Source: Streptomyces hawaiiensis (GTDB taxonomy: Bacteria > Actinomycetota > Actinomycetes > Streptomycetales > Streptomycetaceae). Taken from it: DNA of 64,000 bases. The position numbers were made by a program, and so were the translations under genes. Where the stretch lies: positions 8,184,001 to 8,248,000 of the forward strand of contig NZ_CP021978.1 of NCBI RefSeq assembly GCF_004803895.1, in the 5' to 3' direction. The notes beneath the pieces were generated by a model. That model ran no database searches, was not told where the DNA came from, and saw only the letters and a list, made by a program, of their open reading frames with translations. Shown one piece after another: positions 1 to 8,091 of the stretch (position 1 is its first letter; each line of letters begins with the position of its first letter).

Positions 1-736
1 CCGAGATCAGCGTCTCGGGCAGGGTCAGGCACATCCGCCCGTTGCCCTCGGACTCCACGACCACCAGGGTGCCCGTCTCGGCGACCATGAAGTTGGCGCC
101 GGAGATGCCGACCTTGGCCCGCAGGAACTTTTCCCGCAGGTGCACGCGGGCGGCCTCGGCGAGTTCGGCCGGAGTGTCGGTCAGGCCCTCGGGAGCGGGG
201 CGGCCCCACTCGCTCATCTCGCGGGCGAAGATGTCCCGGATCTCGCCCCGGTTGCGGTGGATGGCCGGGACGAGGATGTGCGAGGGCCGGTCCTTGCCCA
301 ACTGCACGATCAGCTCGGCCAGATCGGTCTCGTAGGCGCGGATGCCCTCGGCCTCCAGCGCCTCGTTGAGCCCGATCTCCTGCGTGGCCATCGACTTGAC
401 CTTGACGACCTCGGACTCGCCGGTCATCTTCACCAGCTGGGTGACGATCTCGTTGGCCTCGTCCGCGTCGGCGGCCCAGTGCACGACGCCGCCCGCGGCC
501 GTGACCGACTCCTCCAACCGCACGAGGTAGCGGTCGAGATGGCGCAGCGTGTGGTCCTTGATCCGCTTGCCCGCCTCGCGCAGCTCGGCCCAGTCGGACA
601 CCTCCGCGACGGCCGTGGCCCGCTTGGCGCGGATGGTGTGTGTGGCGTGCCGCAGATTGCCGCGCAGGGTCGTGTTCCCCACGGCCTCCCGCGCGGCCTC
701 CGGGAACGCCGGCATGCCGAGATACGTCCCGCTCAT
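1..736 (-). CDS. lutB: LutB-type iron-sulfur L-lactate oxidation protein (3' part outside window)
   Basis: Only the first ~245 residues are present; the frame stays open at base 1. The ATG at 734-736 overlaps the lutA TGA as ATGA. The translated start (MSGTYLGMPAFPEAAREAVG) and the later stretch around VAETGTLVVVESEGNGR are typical of LutB/YkgF, a cytoplasmic ferredoxin-like protein of the LutABC complex that oxidises L-lactate to pyruvate. The ferredoxin-type cysteine clusters should lie in the missing C-terminal half. It follows rhaI-rhaEW-rhaB-lutA on one strand, so it probably handles lactate made from lactaldehyde during rhamnose breakdown (inference). lutC is expected further left but is not visible. 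Confidence 0.9.
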   Translation of the reverse strand, partial: MSGTYLGMPAFPEAAREAVGNTTLRGNLRHATHTIRAKRATAVAEVSDWAELREAGKRIKDHTLRHLDRYLVRLEESVTAAGGVVHWAADADEANEIVTQLVKMTGESEVVKVKSMATQEIGLNEALEAEGIRAYETDLAELIVQLGKDRPSHILVPAIHRNRGEIRDIFAREMSEWGRPAPEGLTDTPAELAEAARVHLREKFLRAKVGISGANFMVAETGTLVVVESEGNGRMCLTLPETLIS

Positions 737-1488
737 ACGACCGGTTCCTCCTCCGTGCTCGCCAGGATCTCCGCGATGTGCACCGGCCGCATGCCGGTCC
801 GCAGCCGGGCCATGGTCCCGCCGATGTGCATCAGGCAGGAGTTGTCGGCCGCGCACAGCACCTCGGCGCCCGTCGACTCGGCGTTGCGCACCTTGTCGGC
901 ACCCATCGCCGCCGAGACGTCGGAGTTCTTCAGTGCGAAGGTGCCGCCGAACCCGCAGCACTCGTCCGCCCCCGGCAGCTCGGCCAGCTCCAGCCCCTTC
1001 ACGGCCTGCAGCAGCCGCCGGGGCCGCTCGCCGAGGCCGAGTCCGCGCAACCCGTGGCAGGTCGGGTGGTAGGTCACCTTGTGCGGGTAGTACGCCCCGA
1101 CGTCCGTCACGCCCAGCACGTCGACCAGGAACTCCGTGAGCTCGTACGTCTTGGGCACCACCGGCGCCAGCGTGGCCGCGAGGGTGTCCCCGCGCCCCTC
1201 TGCCCGGGCCCGCTCACCCATCCTCGGATACAGCTCCCGCACCATCGCCCCGCACGACCCGGACGGCGTCACGATCGCCTCGTACGCGCCGAAGACATCG
1301 GAGAAATGCCGGGCGAGCGGCTCGGCCTCGTGACGATATCCGGTGTTGTAGTGCGCCTGCCCGCAGCAGGTCTGCGCCATCGGGAAGTCGACATCGACGC
1401 CCAGCCTGGTCAGCAGTTTCACCACGGCGCGTCCGGTGTCCGGATAGAGCGTGTCGTTGACGCAGGTCAGGAACAGGGCGACACGCAT
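733..1488 (-). CDS. lutA: LutA-type (Fe-S)-binding CCG-domain protein
   Basis: 251 residues, the usual size for LutA/YkgE. Two cysteine-rich CCG boxes are visible, TCCGQAHYN near residue 40 and ECCGFGG near residue 187; these bind an Fe-S cofactor in this family. Role: subunit of the cytoplasmic LutABC L-lactate oxidising system. The frame is open further upstream, but the ATG at 1486-1488 has an AAGGAG Shine-Dalgarno sequence and the family start MRVALFLTCVND. Only 71 bases separate it from the rhaB stop and it overlaps lutB by 4 bases, so all are probably one transcript. Heterodisulfide-reductase-like CCG proteins are the alternative, but the lutB partner favours LutA. Confidence 0.93.
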   Translation of the reverse strand: MRVALFLTCVNDTLYPDTGRAVVKLLTRLGVDVDFPMAQTCCGQAHYNTGYRHEAEPLARHFSDVFGAYEAIVTPSGSCGAMVRELYPRMGERARAEGRGDTLAATLAPVVPKTYELTEFLVDVLGVTDVGAYYPHKVTYHPTCHGLRGLGLGERPRRLLQAVKGLELAELPGADECCGFGGTFALKNSDVSAAMGADKVRNAESTGAEVLCAADNSCLMHIGGTMARLRTGMRPVHIAEILASTEEEPVV

Positions 1489-1559
1489 CGCGGCTCCTTG
1501 TGGTCGGTCATCGGATGAGTTGCAGCGTAGTGCGGGGACGGGGCCCGGGGGAGACCCCG

Positions 1560-3008
1560 TCAGTCCCCGGCGAGCCGGTCCTGCGCGACACGCCACCGCT
1601 CGGTCCCGCCGCGCGGCTCGTACCGCGTGAGCGGCTGCGTACGGACGAGCAGCCGCCGCATCCCCGCGAGGTCACCGACCAGCCCGTGCGCCCGCGCCTG
1701 TACGAGCACGTTCCCCAGGGCGGCGGCCTCGGTCGGCCCGGCCACCACCGGCAGCCCGCACGCGTCGGCGGTCAGCTGGCACAGCAGGGCGTTGCGCGTA
1801 CCGCCCCCGACCACGTACACGACGTCGACCGCGTGCCCGGCGAGCCGCTGGGCGTCCTGGACGGCCTTGCGGTGCGCGAGGGCGAGGGAGTCGAGGATGC
1901 AGCGCGTCACCTCGGCCGGCGACTCGGGCACGGGCTGGCCCGAGACCCGGCACGCCTCGGCGATCCGCTGCGGCATCCGCCCCGGCGCGAGGAACGCCGC
2001 GTCGCCCGCGTCCACGACCGACCGCAGCGCCGGAGCCTTGGACGCCTCCAGCAGCAGCCCGCCCAGGTCCGGGTCGCCCCAGGCCCGTACGCACTCCTGG
2101 AGCAGCCAGAGCCCCATGATGTTGCGCAGATAGCGGACCGTACCGTCCAGTCCCAGCTCGTTGGTGAAGTTGGCGGCCCGGCTCTCCTCGGTCAGCACCG
2201 GCGCGTCCAGCTCCAGCCCGGCCAGGGACCAGGTGCCGGTGCAGATGTAGGCGAACCGTTCGTCCGAGGCGGGTACGGCGGCGACCGCCGAGGCGGTGTC
2301 GTGCGACCCGACGGCCGTCACCGGCACCGGACCGCTGAGCCCGGTCTCCTCCAGCACCTCCTCGCGCAGCAGCCCCGCCGGATCGCCGGGTCGCCTCAGC
2401 GGTGCGAACAGGTGCAGGTCGATGCCGAGCCGAGAGGCGATGTCGTGCGACCAGTCACGCGTCCGGGGGTCGATCAGCTGGGTCGTGGACGCGTTGGTCA
2501 GCTCCGTGCCCTGCTCGCCGGTCAGCCAGTACGTCAGCAGGTCCGGCATCAGCAACAGCCGCCGGGCCTGAGCGAGCTGGGTGGTGGAGCGGGCGGCGGT
2601 GAGCTGGTACAGGGTGTTGAAGGGCGCGTACTGCAACCCGGTCGCGGCGTACAGCTCCCCGGCGGGCACGGTCGCCCACACCTTCTCCGCGACGCCCTCC
2701 GTCCGGGCGTCCCGGTAGTGCACGGGATTGCCGAGCAGCGCCCCGTCCGCGTCCAGCAGCCCGTAGTCCACGGCCCAGCTGTCGATGCCGACGGAGTCGG
2801 CCTGCCCCGCTGCCCGCAGCCCCTCCAGCACCCCGGCGTACAGCCCGAGCACGTCCCAGCGCAGTCCCTCGGGCACGCGTACCGGCCGGTTCGCGAAGCG
2901 GTGGGCCTCGCTCAGCTCCAGCGAGTCGGGGCCCACGCGGCCGACCATGACGCGCCCGCTGGACGCCCCGAGGTCGACCGCGGCGTACGACTTCACGGCC
3001 GCGCTCAT
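1560..3008 (-). CDS. rhaB: L-rhamnulokinase (FGGY family)
   Basis: 482 residues, full length. FGGY carbohydrate kinase fold: the N-terminal phosphate loop AAVDLGASSGRVMVGRV near residue 10, a TGTWSLAG segment in the middle and the C-terminal adenosine motif VVGGGTRNALLCQ. It phosphorylates L-rhamnulose at C1 in the cytoplasm. Start ATG at 3006-3008 overlaps the TGA of the upstream aldolase/dehydrogenase gene (ATGA), implying translational coupling. Xylulokinase and fuculokinase share the fold, but the rhaI and aldolase neighbours make rhamnulokinase by far the best reading. Confidence 0.95.
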   Translation of the reverse strand: MSAAVKSYAAVDLGASSGRVMVGRVGPDSLELSEAHRFANRPVRVPEGLRWDVLGLYAGVLEGLRAAGQADSVGIDSWAVDYGLLDADGALLGNPVHYRDARTEGVAEKVWATVPAGELYAATGLQYAPFNTLYQLTAARSTTQLAQARRLLLMPDLLTYWLTGEQGTELTNASTTQLIDPRTRDWSHDIASRLGIDLHLFAPLRRPGDPAGLLREEVLEETGLSGPVPVTAVGSHDTASAVAAVPASDERFAYICTGTWSLAGLELDAPVLTEESRAANFTNELGLDGTVRYLRNIMGLWLLQECVRAWGDPDLGGLLLEASKAPALRSVVDAGDAAFLAPGRMPQRIAEACRVSGQPVPESPAEVTRCILDSLALAHRKAVQDAQRLAGHAVDVVYVVGGGTRNALLCQLTADACGLPVVAGPTEAAALGNVLVQARAHGLVGDLAGMRRLLVRTQPLTRYEPRGGTERWRVAQDRLAGD

Positions 3009-5044
3009 CGCAGGAAGGCGGCCGCGACGCCGGCGTCGACCGGGATGTGCAGACCGGTCGTGTGGGTGAGATCCCCGCCGGTCAGCGCGAAGACGGCATT
3101 GGCGACATGCTCCGGGAGCACCTCGCGCTTGAGGATGGTCCGCTGGGCGTAGAACTCACCCAGCTTCTCCTCCTCCACCCCGTACACGGCGGCCCGCTTG
3201 GCGCCCCACCCGCCGGCGAAGATCCCCGAGCCGCGCACGACACCGTCCGGGTTGACCCCGTTGACCCGGATCCCGTGCTCGCCCAGCTCGGCGGCGAGCA
3301 GCCGCACCTGGTGCGCCTGGTCGGCCTTGGTGGCCGAGTAGGCGATGTTGTTGGGACCGGCGAACACGGCGTTCTTCGACGCGATGTAGACGATGTCGCC
3401 GCCCAGCTCCTGGGCGATCATCACCCGGGCCGCTTCCCGCGACACGAGGAACGACCCGCGCGCCATGATGTCGTGCTGAAGGTCCCAGTCCCTGGCGGAG
3501 GTCTCCAGCAGCGGCTTGGAGATCGAGATGCCCGCGTTGTTGACGACGAGGTCGACACCGCCGAAGGCCAGTACGGCCGCCCGGAACGCCTCGGCGATCT
3601 GCTCCTCGGAGGTGACGTCCACCGTGACCGCGACGGCCTTGTCGGGCCCGCCCAGCTCTTCGGCGACGGCCTCGGCGTTCTCCGCGTTGAGATCGGCGAC
3701 GACCACACACGCCCCGTCGGCCACGAGCCGGTGCGCGATGGCCTTGCCGATCCCGCTCCCGGCGCCCGTCACCAGCGCCACCCGGGTCGCCAGCGCCTTC
3801 GGCTTCGGCATCCGCTGAAGCTTGGCCTCCTCCAGCGCCCAGTACTCGATCCGGAACTTCTCGGACTCCTCGATCGGCGCGTAGGTGGAAACGGCCTCGG
3901 CCCCGCGCATCACGTTGATGGCGTTGACGTAGAACTCGCCCGCCACGCGGGCGGTCTGCTTGTCCTTGCCGAAGGAGAACATGCCCACCCCCGGCACCAG
4001 CACGATCGCCGGGTCGGCGCCGCGCATGGCGGGGGAGTCGGGCTCGGCGTGCCGCTGGTAGTAGGCGGCGTACTCCTGGCGGTACTCGGCGTGCAGCTCC
4101 TTCAGCCGGGCGATCGCCTCCTCGAGCGGAGCGCTCGGCGGCAGGTCGAGCACCAGCGGGCGGACCTTGGTGCGCAGGAAGTGGTCCGGGCAGGAGGTGC
4201 CGAGGGCGGCCAGCCTCGGGTGCTCCGCGCTCGCGAGGAAGTCGAGAACGACCTCGGAGTCGTTGAAGTGCCCGACCTGAGGCCGGTCCTGGGAGGCGAT
4301 GGCCCGCACGTACGGGGCGAGTGCGGCGGCCCGCTCCCGCCGCTCGCCGGCGCCCAGCGCGGCGTACCCCTCGATCACCGACCCGAACGGCTCGGCCTTC
4401 CCCCGCTCGGCGAGGAACCGCTCGGCGGTCCGGATGATGTGCAGCGAGTTCCGCTCGCACTCCTCGGACGTGTCACCCCAGGCGGTGATCCCGTGCCCGC
4501 CGAGAACGCACCCGATGGCCTGCGGATTGGTCTCTTTCACGGCCGCGATGTCCAGCCCGAGCTGGAAACCGGGCCGCCGCCACGGCACCCACACCACGCT
4601 GTCCCCGAAGCACTCGGCGGTCAGCTTCTCCCCGTCGGCGGCGCAGGCGAGCGCGATCCCCGAGTCCGGGTGCAGATGATCGACGTGCGCGGCCTCCACG
4701 AGCCCGTGCATGGCGGTGTCGATGGACGGGGCGGCCCCGCCCTTGCCGTGCAGGCAGTAGTCGAACGCGGCGACCATCTCGTCCTCACGCTCGACACCCG
4801 GATACACGTCGACGAGCGCCCGCATCCGGTCCAGCCGCAGCACGGCCAGCCCTGTTTCCGTGAGAGTGCCGAGGTCCCCTCCGGACCCCTTGACCCACAT
4901 CAGTTCGACGTCGCCGCCGGTGACGGGATCGGTCTCGGTGCCCTTGGCGGAAGCGTTGCCGCCGGCGTAGTTGGTGTTGCGCGGATCGGCACCGAGCCGG
5001 TGCGAACGAGCGAGCAGGTCGGCGGCCTCGGGATGGGGTGCCAT
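3005..5044 (-). CDS. rhaEW: Bifunctional rhamnulose-1-phosphate aldolase / L-lactaldehyde dehydrogenase (SDR)
   Basis: 679 residues, the usual size for this fusion. Residues ~20-380 are a class II aldolase domain, with a VDHLHPDSG segment probably supplying zinc ligands. Residues ~420-679 are a short-chain dehydrogenase with the nucleotide loop VTGAGSGIGKA, the NNAG motif and the catalytic YSATK. The aldolase half splits L-rhamnulose-1-phosphate to DHAP and L-lactaldehyde. In characterised homologues (RhaEW, also YuxG) the SDR half oxidises lactaldehyde to L-lactate. ATG at 5042-5044 has an AAAGGA site upstream. It sits between rhaI and rhaB, and the lut genes downstream fit lactate as product. 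Confidence 0.95.
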   Translation of the reverse strand: MAPHPEAADLLARSHRLGADPRNTNYAGGNASAKGTETDPVTGGDVELMWVKGSGGDLGTLTETGLAVLRLDRMRALVDVYPGVEREDEMVAAFDYCLHGKGGAAPSIDTAMHGLVEAAHVDHLHPDSGIALACAADGEKLTAECFGDSVVWVPWRRPGFQLGLDIAAVKETNPQAIGCVLGGHGITAWGDTSEECERNSLHIIRTAERFLAERGKAEPFGSVIEGYAALGAGERRERAAALAPYVRAIASQDRPQVGHFNDSEVVLDFLASAEHPRLAALGTSCPDHFLRTKVRPLVLDLPPSAPLEEAIARLKELHAEYRQEYAAYYQRHAEPDSPAMRGADPAIVLVPGVGMFSFGKDKQTARVAGEFYVNAINVMRGAEAVSTYAPIEESEKFRIEYWALEEAKLQRMPKPKALATRVALVTGAGSGIGKAIAHRLVADGACVVVADLNAENAEAVAEELGGPDKAVAVTVDVTSEEQIAEAFRAAVLAFGGVDLVVNNAGISISKPLLETSARDWDLQHDIMARGSFLVSREAARVMIAQELGGDIVYIASKNAVFAGPNNIAYSATKADQAHQVRLLAAELGEHGIRVNGVNPDGVVRGSGIFAGGWGAKRAAVYGVEEEKLGEFYAQRTILKREVLPEHVANAVFALTGGDLTHTTGLHIPVDAGVAAAFLR

Positions 5045-5076
5045 GAATACCAGTTCCTTTCAAGGGAGGGTGGATG

Positions 5077-5125
5077 TTTCAGGGGCGCGGGGAACTGCGC
5101 GACCAGCCACGTACGGCCCGCACCC
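5077..5125. repeat. GC-rich dispersed-repeat-like segment between rhaI and rhaEW
   Basis: The 107-base gap between rhaI and rhaEW contains a segment reading AGGGGCGCGGGGAACTGCGC, then GACCAGCCACG. I recall very similar strings recurring in intergenic DNA of many Streptomyces genomes. There is no second copy in this window, so the repeat status rests on recollection. It could be a small mobile palindromic unit or an RNA processing site within the operon. Confidence 0.35.
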
Positions 5126-5151
5126 CGCGGACAACAGAACTCGGCAGACGC

Positions 5152-6312
5152 TTACGCACCCCACCCCGCCTGCTGTCCACCAACCCGCTCAGCAACAATC
5201 CGCTCACCCCACCCGGACCGCCGATACGCGGCAAGGGGCTCGGGGTCCAGCCCCATCTCCTCACGCACCTCACGAAGCAGAGGCCGCACATCCGTGTTGT
5301 ACGCATCCATCACCACGGCATTGGCCTCCAGCACGTCACCCGCCCGCTGCGCCGCGTCCAACGCGTCACCGTCGACCAGCAGCGCCTTCGCCGTGGCCTC
5401 CTGCACATTCATCACCGACCGGATGATCGCCGGGATCTTCGCCTCGATGTTGTGGCACTGGTCGAGCATGAACGCGACCTCGGACGAGAACCCGCCGCCC
5501 CGCACGACCTCGTACATGATCCGGAACAACTGGAACGGATCGGCCGCCCCGACCATGAGGTCGTCATCCGCGTAGAACCGCGAGTTGAAGTCGAACCCGC
5601 CGAGCTTCCCCTCACGCAGCAGCGTCGCCACGATGAACTCGATGTTGGTACCCGGCGCGTGATGCCCCGTGTCGACGACGACCTGCGCCTTCGGCCCGAG
5701 CTTCAGACAGTGGGCATAGGCGGTACCCCAGTCCGGCACATCTGTCGTGTAGAACGCCGGCTCGAAGAACTTGTACTCCAGCAGCATCCGCTGCCCGTCC
5801 CCGAGCCGCTCGTAGACCTCCGCCAGCCCCTCGGCCAGCCGGTCCTGCCGCCCCCGGATGTCGTCCTGCCCGGGATAGTTCGTCCCGTCGGCGAACCACA
5901 GCTTCAGATCCGCCGAACCCGTCGCGTCCATGATGTCGACGCACTCCAGCAGATGATCCACCGCCTTCCGCCGCACGGAAGCCTCGGGATGGCAGATGCT
6001 CCCGAGCTTGTAGGCGTCGTCCTGGAAGGTGTTGGAGTTGATCGCCCCGAGCTTCACGCCCCGCTGCTCGGCATGCTTGGCCAGGGCCGCGTAGTCGTCG
6101 ACCTTGTCCCACGGGATGTGCAGGGCCACCGTGGGCGCGACCCCGGTGAACTCGTGCACCTTCGCCGCGTCGTCCAGCTTCTCGAACGGGGTGCGCGGCA
6201 CGCCCTCCTGAGCGAACACCTTGAAGCGTGTGCCCGAGTTCCCGTACGCCCACGACGGCGTCTCGACGGCCTGTGTCTTGAGAGCGGCCTTCGCCGCGGC
6301 GAGCTCGGTCAC
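5152..6312 (-). CDS. rhaI: L-rhamnose isomerase (Pseudomonas stutzeri RhaI type)
   Basis: 386 residues from the chosen start; TIM-barrel sugar isomerase converting L-rhamnose to L-rhamnulose in the cytoplasm. Candidate metal-binding positions sit in EYKFFEPAF, VVVDTGHHAPGTNIEF and GFDFNSRFYADDD, in the order expected for this family. An ATG lies six codons further upstream (to 6330) but has no Shine-Dalgarno sequence. The GTG at 6310-6312 has AGGAG six bases before it and gives the start VTELAAAKAALKTQ, so I prefer it. First gene of the leftward rhamnose operon, behind a TTGACA promoter and a LacI-type operator. Confidence 0.94.
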   Translation of the reverse strand: MTELAAAKAALKTQAVETPSWAYGNSGTRFKVFAQEGVPRTPFEKLDDAAKVHEFTGVAPTVALHIPWDKVDDYAALAKHAEQRGVKLGAINSNTFQDDAYKLGSICHPEASVRRKAVDHLLECVDIMDATGSADLKLWFADGTNYPGQDDIRGRQDRLAEGLAEVYERLGDGQRMLLEYKFFEPAFYTTDVPDWGTAYAHCLKLGPKAQVVVDTGHHAPGTNIEFIVATLLREGKLGGFDFNSRFYADDDLMVGAADPFQLFRIMYEVVRGGGFSSEVAFMLDQCHNIEAKIPAIIRSVMNVQEATAKALLVDGDALDAAQRAGDVLEANAVVMDAYNTDVRPLLREVREEMGLDPEPLAAYRRSGWGERIVAERVGGQQAGWGA

Positions 6313-6351
6313 GTCAGGCTCCTGTGACATCGGGTCGTGACGACCACTGAA

Positions 6352-6363
6352 TGAAACGATTCA
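6352..6363. promoter_or_regulatory. LacI-type operator TGAAACGATTCA before rhaI
   Basis: Near-perfect palindrome with the central CG typical of LacI-family operators: half sites TGAAAC and TGAATC differ at one base. It starts immediately downstream of the predicted rhaI transcription start (~6364, leftward), so a bound repressor would block the promoter. The LacI-family gene at 13111 is the obvious binder (inference). Confidence 0.75.
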
Positions 6364-6370
6364 GGACGCG

Positions 6371-6399
6371 AAGCTATGGGCCCCCCGAAGGGGTGTCAA
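6371..6399 (-). promoter_or_regulatory. Predicted rhaI operon promoter
   Basis: Reading leftward, a perfect -35 TTGACA (6394-6399) is followed after 17 bases by TAGCTT (6371-6376), which matches TANNNT. Transcription would begin near 6364, next to the operator at 6352-6363, giving a leader of about 50 bases to the preferred GTG start. Confidence 0.7.
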
Positions 6400-6473
6400 C
6401 CCCTCCGGCCAAGACGGTCTCGCGTGACCCATGTGTGACCTTGCATCCCCGAAACTTTTTCGACCGGAACCCA

Positions 6474-6503
6474 TTGACGTGACATGCGCGGCCCGCCTAA
6501 CGT
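6474..6503 (+). promoter_or_regulatory. Predicted promoter of the rhamnose ABC transporter operon
   Basis: TTGACG (6474-6479) and TAACGT (6498-6503) are separated by 18 bases, a good sigma-70 (HrdB) match. Transcription would start near 6510, just before the second operator at 6518-6529 and about 64 bases before the rhaT ATG. Confidence 0.6.
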
Positions 6504-6517
6504 CCCGGCAACCCAGT

Positions 6518-6529
6518 TGAAACCTTTCA
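6518..6529. promoter_or_regulatory. LacI-type operator TGAAACCTTTCA before the transporter
   Basis: Palindrome TGAAA-CC-TTTCA, the same half site as the operator before rhaI, 166 bases away centre to centre. It lies just downstream of the predicted +1 of the rightward promoter. The two copies suggest joint repression of catabolism and uptake by the LacI-family protein encoded at 13111. Confidence 0.7.
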
Positions 6530-6573
6530 CGACGCCGAGAGGGCTGACCCGCCGGCGTCGTCGAGGAGCCCTC

Positions 6574-8091
6574 ATGACCCACCCGTCCACCACGGGTCCG
6601 GCCCCGGTTCTCGCACTGAAGGACGTCTCCAAGTCCTTCGGCGCGGTCCGCGCACTGCGGGACGTCTCCCTGGAGCTGTTCCCCGGGGAGGTGCACGCAC
6701 TCGCCGGCGAGAACGGTGCCGGCAAGTCCACCCTCATCAAGACCCTTGCCGGGGTGCACCGCCCGGACGCCGGCCAGGTGCTGCTCGACGGTGCGCCCGT
6801 CGCCTTCCACGGACCCGGCGACGCCCGCGACGCCGGTATCGCCGTGATCTACCAGGAGCCCACGCTCTTCCCCGACCTGTCGATCGCCGAGAACATCTAC
6901 ATGGGCCGCCAGCCGCGCCGCGCCCTCGGCCGGATCGACCACAAGGCCACGCACAACGCGACCGCCGCCCTGATGGAGCGCCTCGGGGTGGAACTCGACC
7001 CCGACCGGCCCGCCCGCGGTCTGTCCATCGCCGACCAGCAGATCGTCGAGATCGCCAAGGCCCTCTCCTTCGACGCCCGCGTCCTGATCATGGACGAACC
7101 GACCGCCGCCCTCACCGGCAGCGAGGTCGCCCGCCTCTTCGGCGTCGTGCGCACTCTGCGCGACCAGGGCGCCGCCGTGCTGTTCATCTCCCACCGGCTG
7201 GAGGAGATCTTCGAGATCTGCCGGCGGGTCACCACCCTGCGCGACGGAGCCTGGATCGCCAGCGAGCCGCTGGAGGACATGACCGAGGACGACCTCGTGC
7301 GCCGCATGGTCGGCCGCGACCTCGACGAGCTGTACCCCAAGCAGGAGGTCGAGCCGGGCGAGGTCGCCCTGAGCGTGCGCCGGCTGACCCGCGAGGGTGT
7401 CTTCACCGACGTCTCCTTCGACGTCCGGCACGGCGAGATCGTCGGCCTGGCCGGACTGGTCGGCGCCGGGCGCACGGAGGTCGCCCGGGCCGTGTTCGGC
7501 ATCGACCGCTGGGACGCCGGCGAGGTGAGCGTCCAGGGCAAGGCCCTGGTCAACGGAGCGCCCTCCACCGCCATGGCCGCCGGGCTCGCCCTGGTCCCCG
7601 AGGACCGGCGCGCCCAGGGCTTGGTGATGGACATGTCCATCGAACGGAACATCGGGCTCACCGGGCTCCGTACGACGGTGAAGGCCGGGCTCATGGACCG
7701 CGGCGCCGAGCGCAGCCGCTCCCTCGACTGGGCCGTCAGGCTCCAGGTCAAGTACGCCCGGATCGCCGACACCGTCAACACCCTGTCCGGCGGCAACCAG
7801 CAGAAGGTCGTGCTCGCCAAGTGGCTGGCCACCGGCCCGAAGGTGCTGATCGTCGACGAGCCGACCCGGGGCATCGACGTCGGCACCAAGGCCGAGGTGC
7901 ACCGGCTGCTGTCGCAGCTGGCCGCCGACGGCGTGGCCGTACTGATGATCTCCTCCGACCTGCCCGAGATCCTCGGCATGGCCGACCGCGTGCTGGTGAT
8001 GCACGAGGGCCGGCTCACCGCCGAGATCCCACGCTCCGACGCCACCGAGGAAACCGTGATGGCCGCAGCCACCGGGAGGGCCGCCGCATGA
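6574..8091 (+). CDS. rhaT: Rhamnose-type sugar ABC transporter, double ATP-binding protein
   Basis: 505 residues with two ABC domains, as in RbsA/XylG/RhaT importer ATPases. N-terminal Walker A GENGAGKST (~residue 48), Walker B LIMDEPTAAL; the C-terminal half has the degenerate P-loop LVGAGRTEVARAV, signature LSGGNQQKVV and Walker B VLIVDEPTRGIDVG. Cytoplasmic energy subunit of a CUT2-family importer. Start ATG at 6574 follows a GAGGAG site. It opens the rightward operon and overlaps the next permease by 4 bases (ATGA). Rhamnose specificity is inferred from neighbours; RhaG-type names are also used for such subunits. Confidence 0.92.
   Translation: MTHPSTTGPAPVLALKDVSKSFGAVRALRDVSLELFPGEVHALAGENGAGKSTLIKTLAGVHRPDAGQVLLDGAPVAFHGPGDARDAGIAVIYQEPTLFPDLSIAENIYMGRQPRRALGRIDHKATHNATAALMERLGVELDPDRPARGLSIADQQIVEIAKALSFDARVLIMDEPTAALTGSEVARLFGVVRTLRDQGAAVLFISHRLEEIFEICRRVTTLRDGAWIASEPLEDMTEDDLVRRMVGRDLDELYPKQEVEPGEVALSVRRLTREGVFTDVSFDVRHGEIVGLAGLVGAGRTEVARAVFGIDRWDAGEVSVQGKALVNGAPSTAMAAGLALVPEDRRAQGLVMDMSIERNIGLTGLRTTVKAGLMDRGAERSRSLDWAVRLQVKYARIADTVNTLSGGNQQKVVLAKWLATGPKVLIVDEPTRGIDVGTKAEVHRLLSQLAADGVAVLMISSDLPEILGMADRVLVMHEGRLTAEIPRSDATEETVMAAATGRAAA

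Noticed and set aside
3047..5575. Very long rightward open frame opposite rhaEW and rhaI
   Set aside because: It is antisense to genes with clear families and its translation is rich in Arg, Gly and His without any domain, as expected from high-GC shadow frames.
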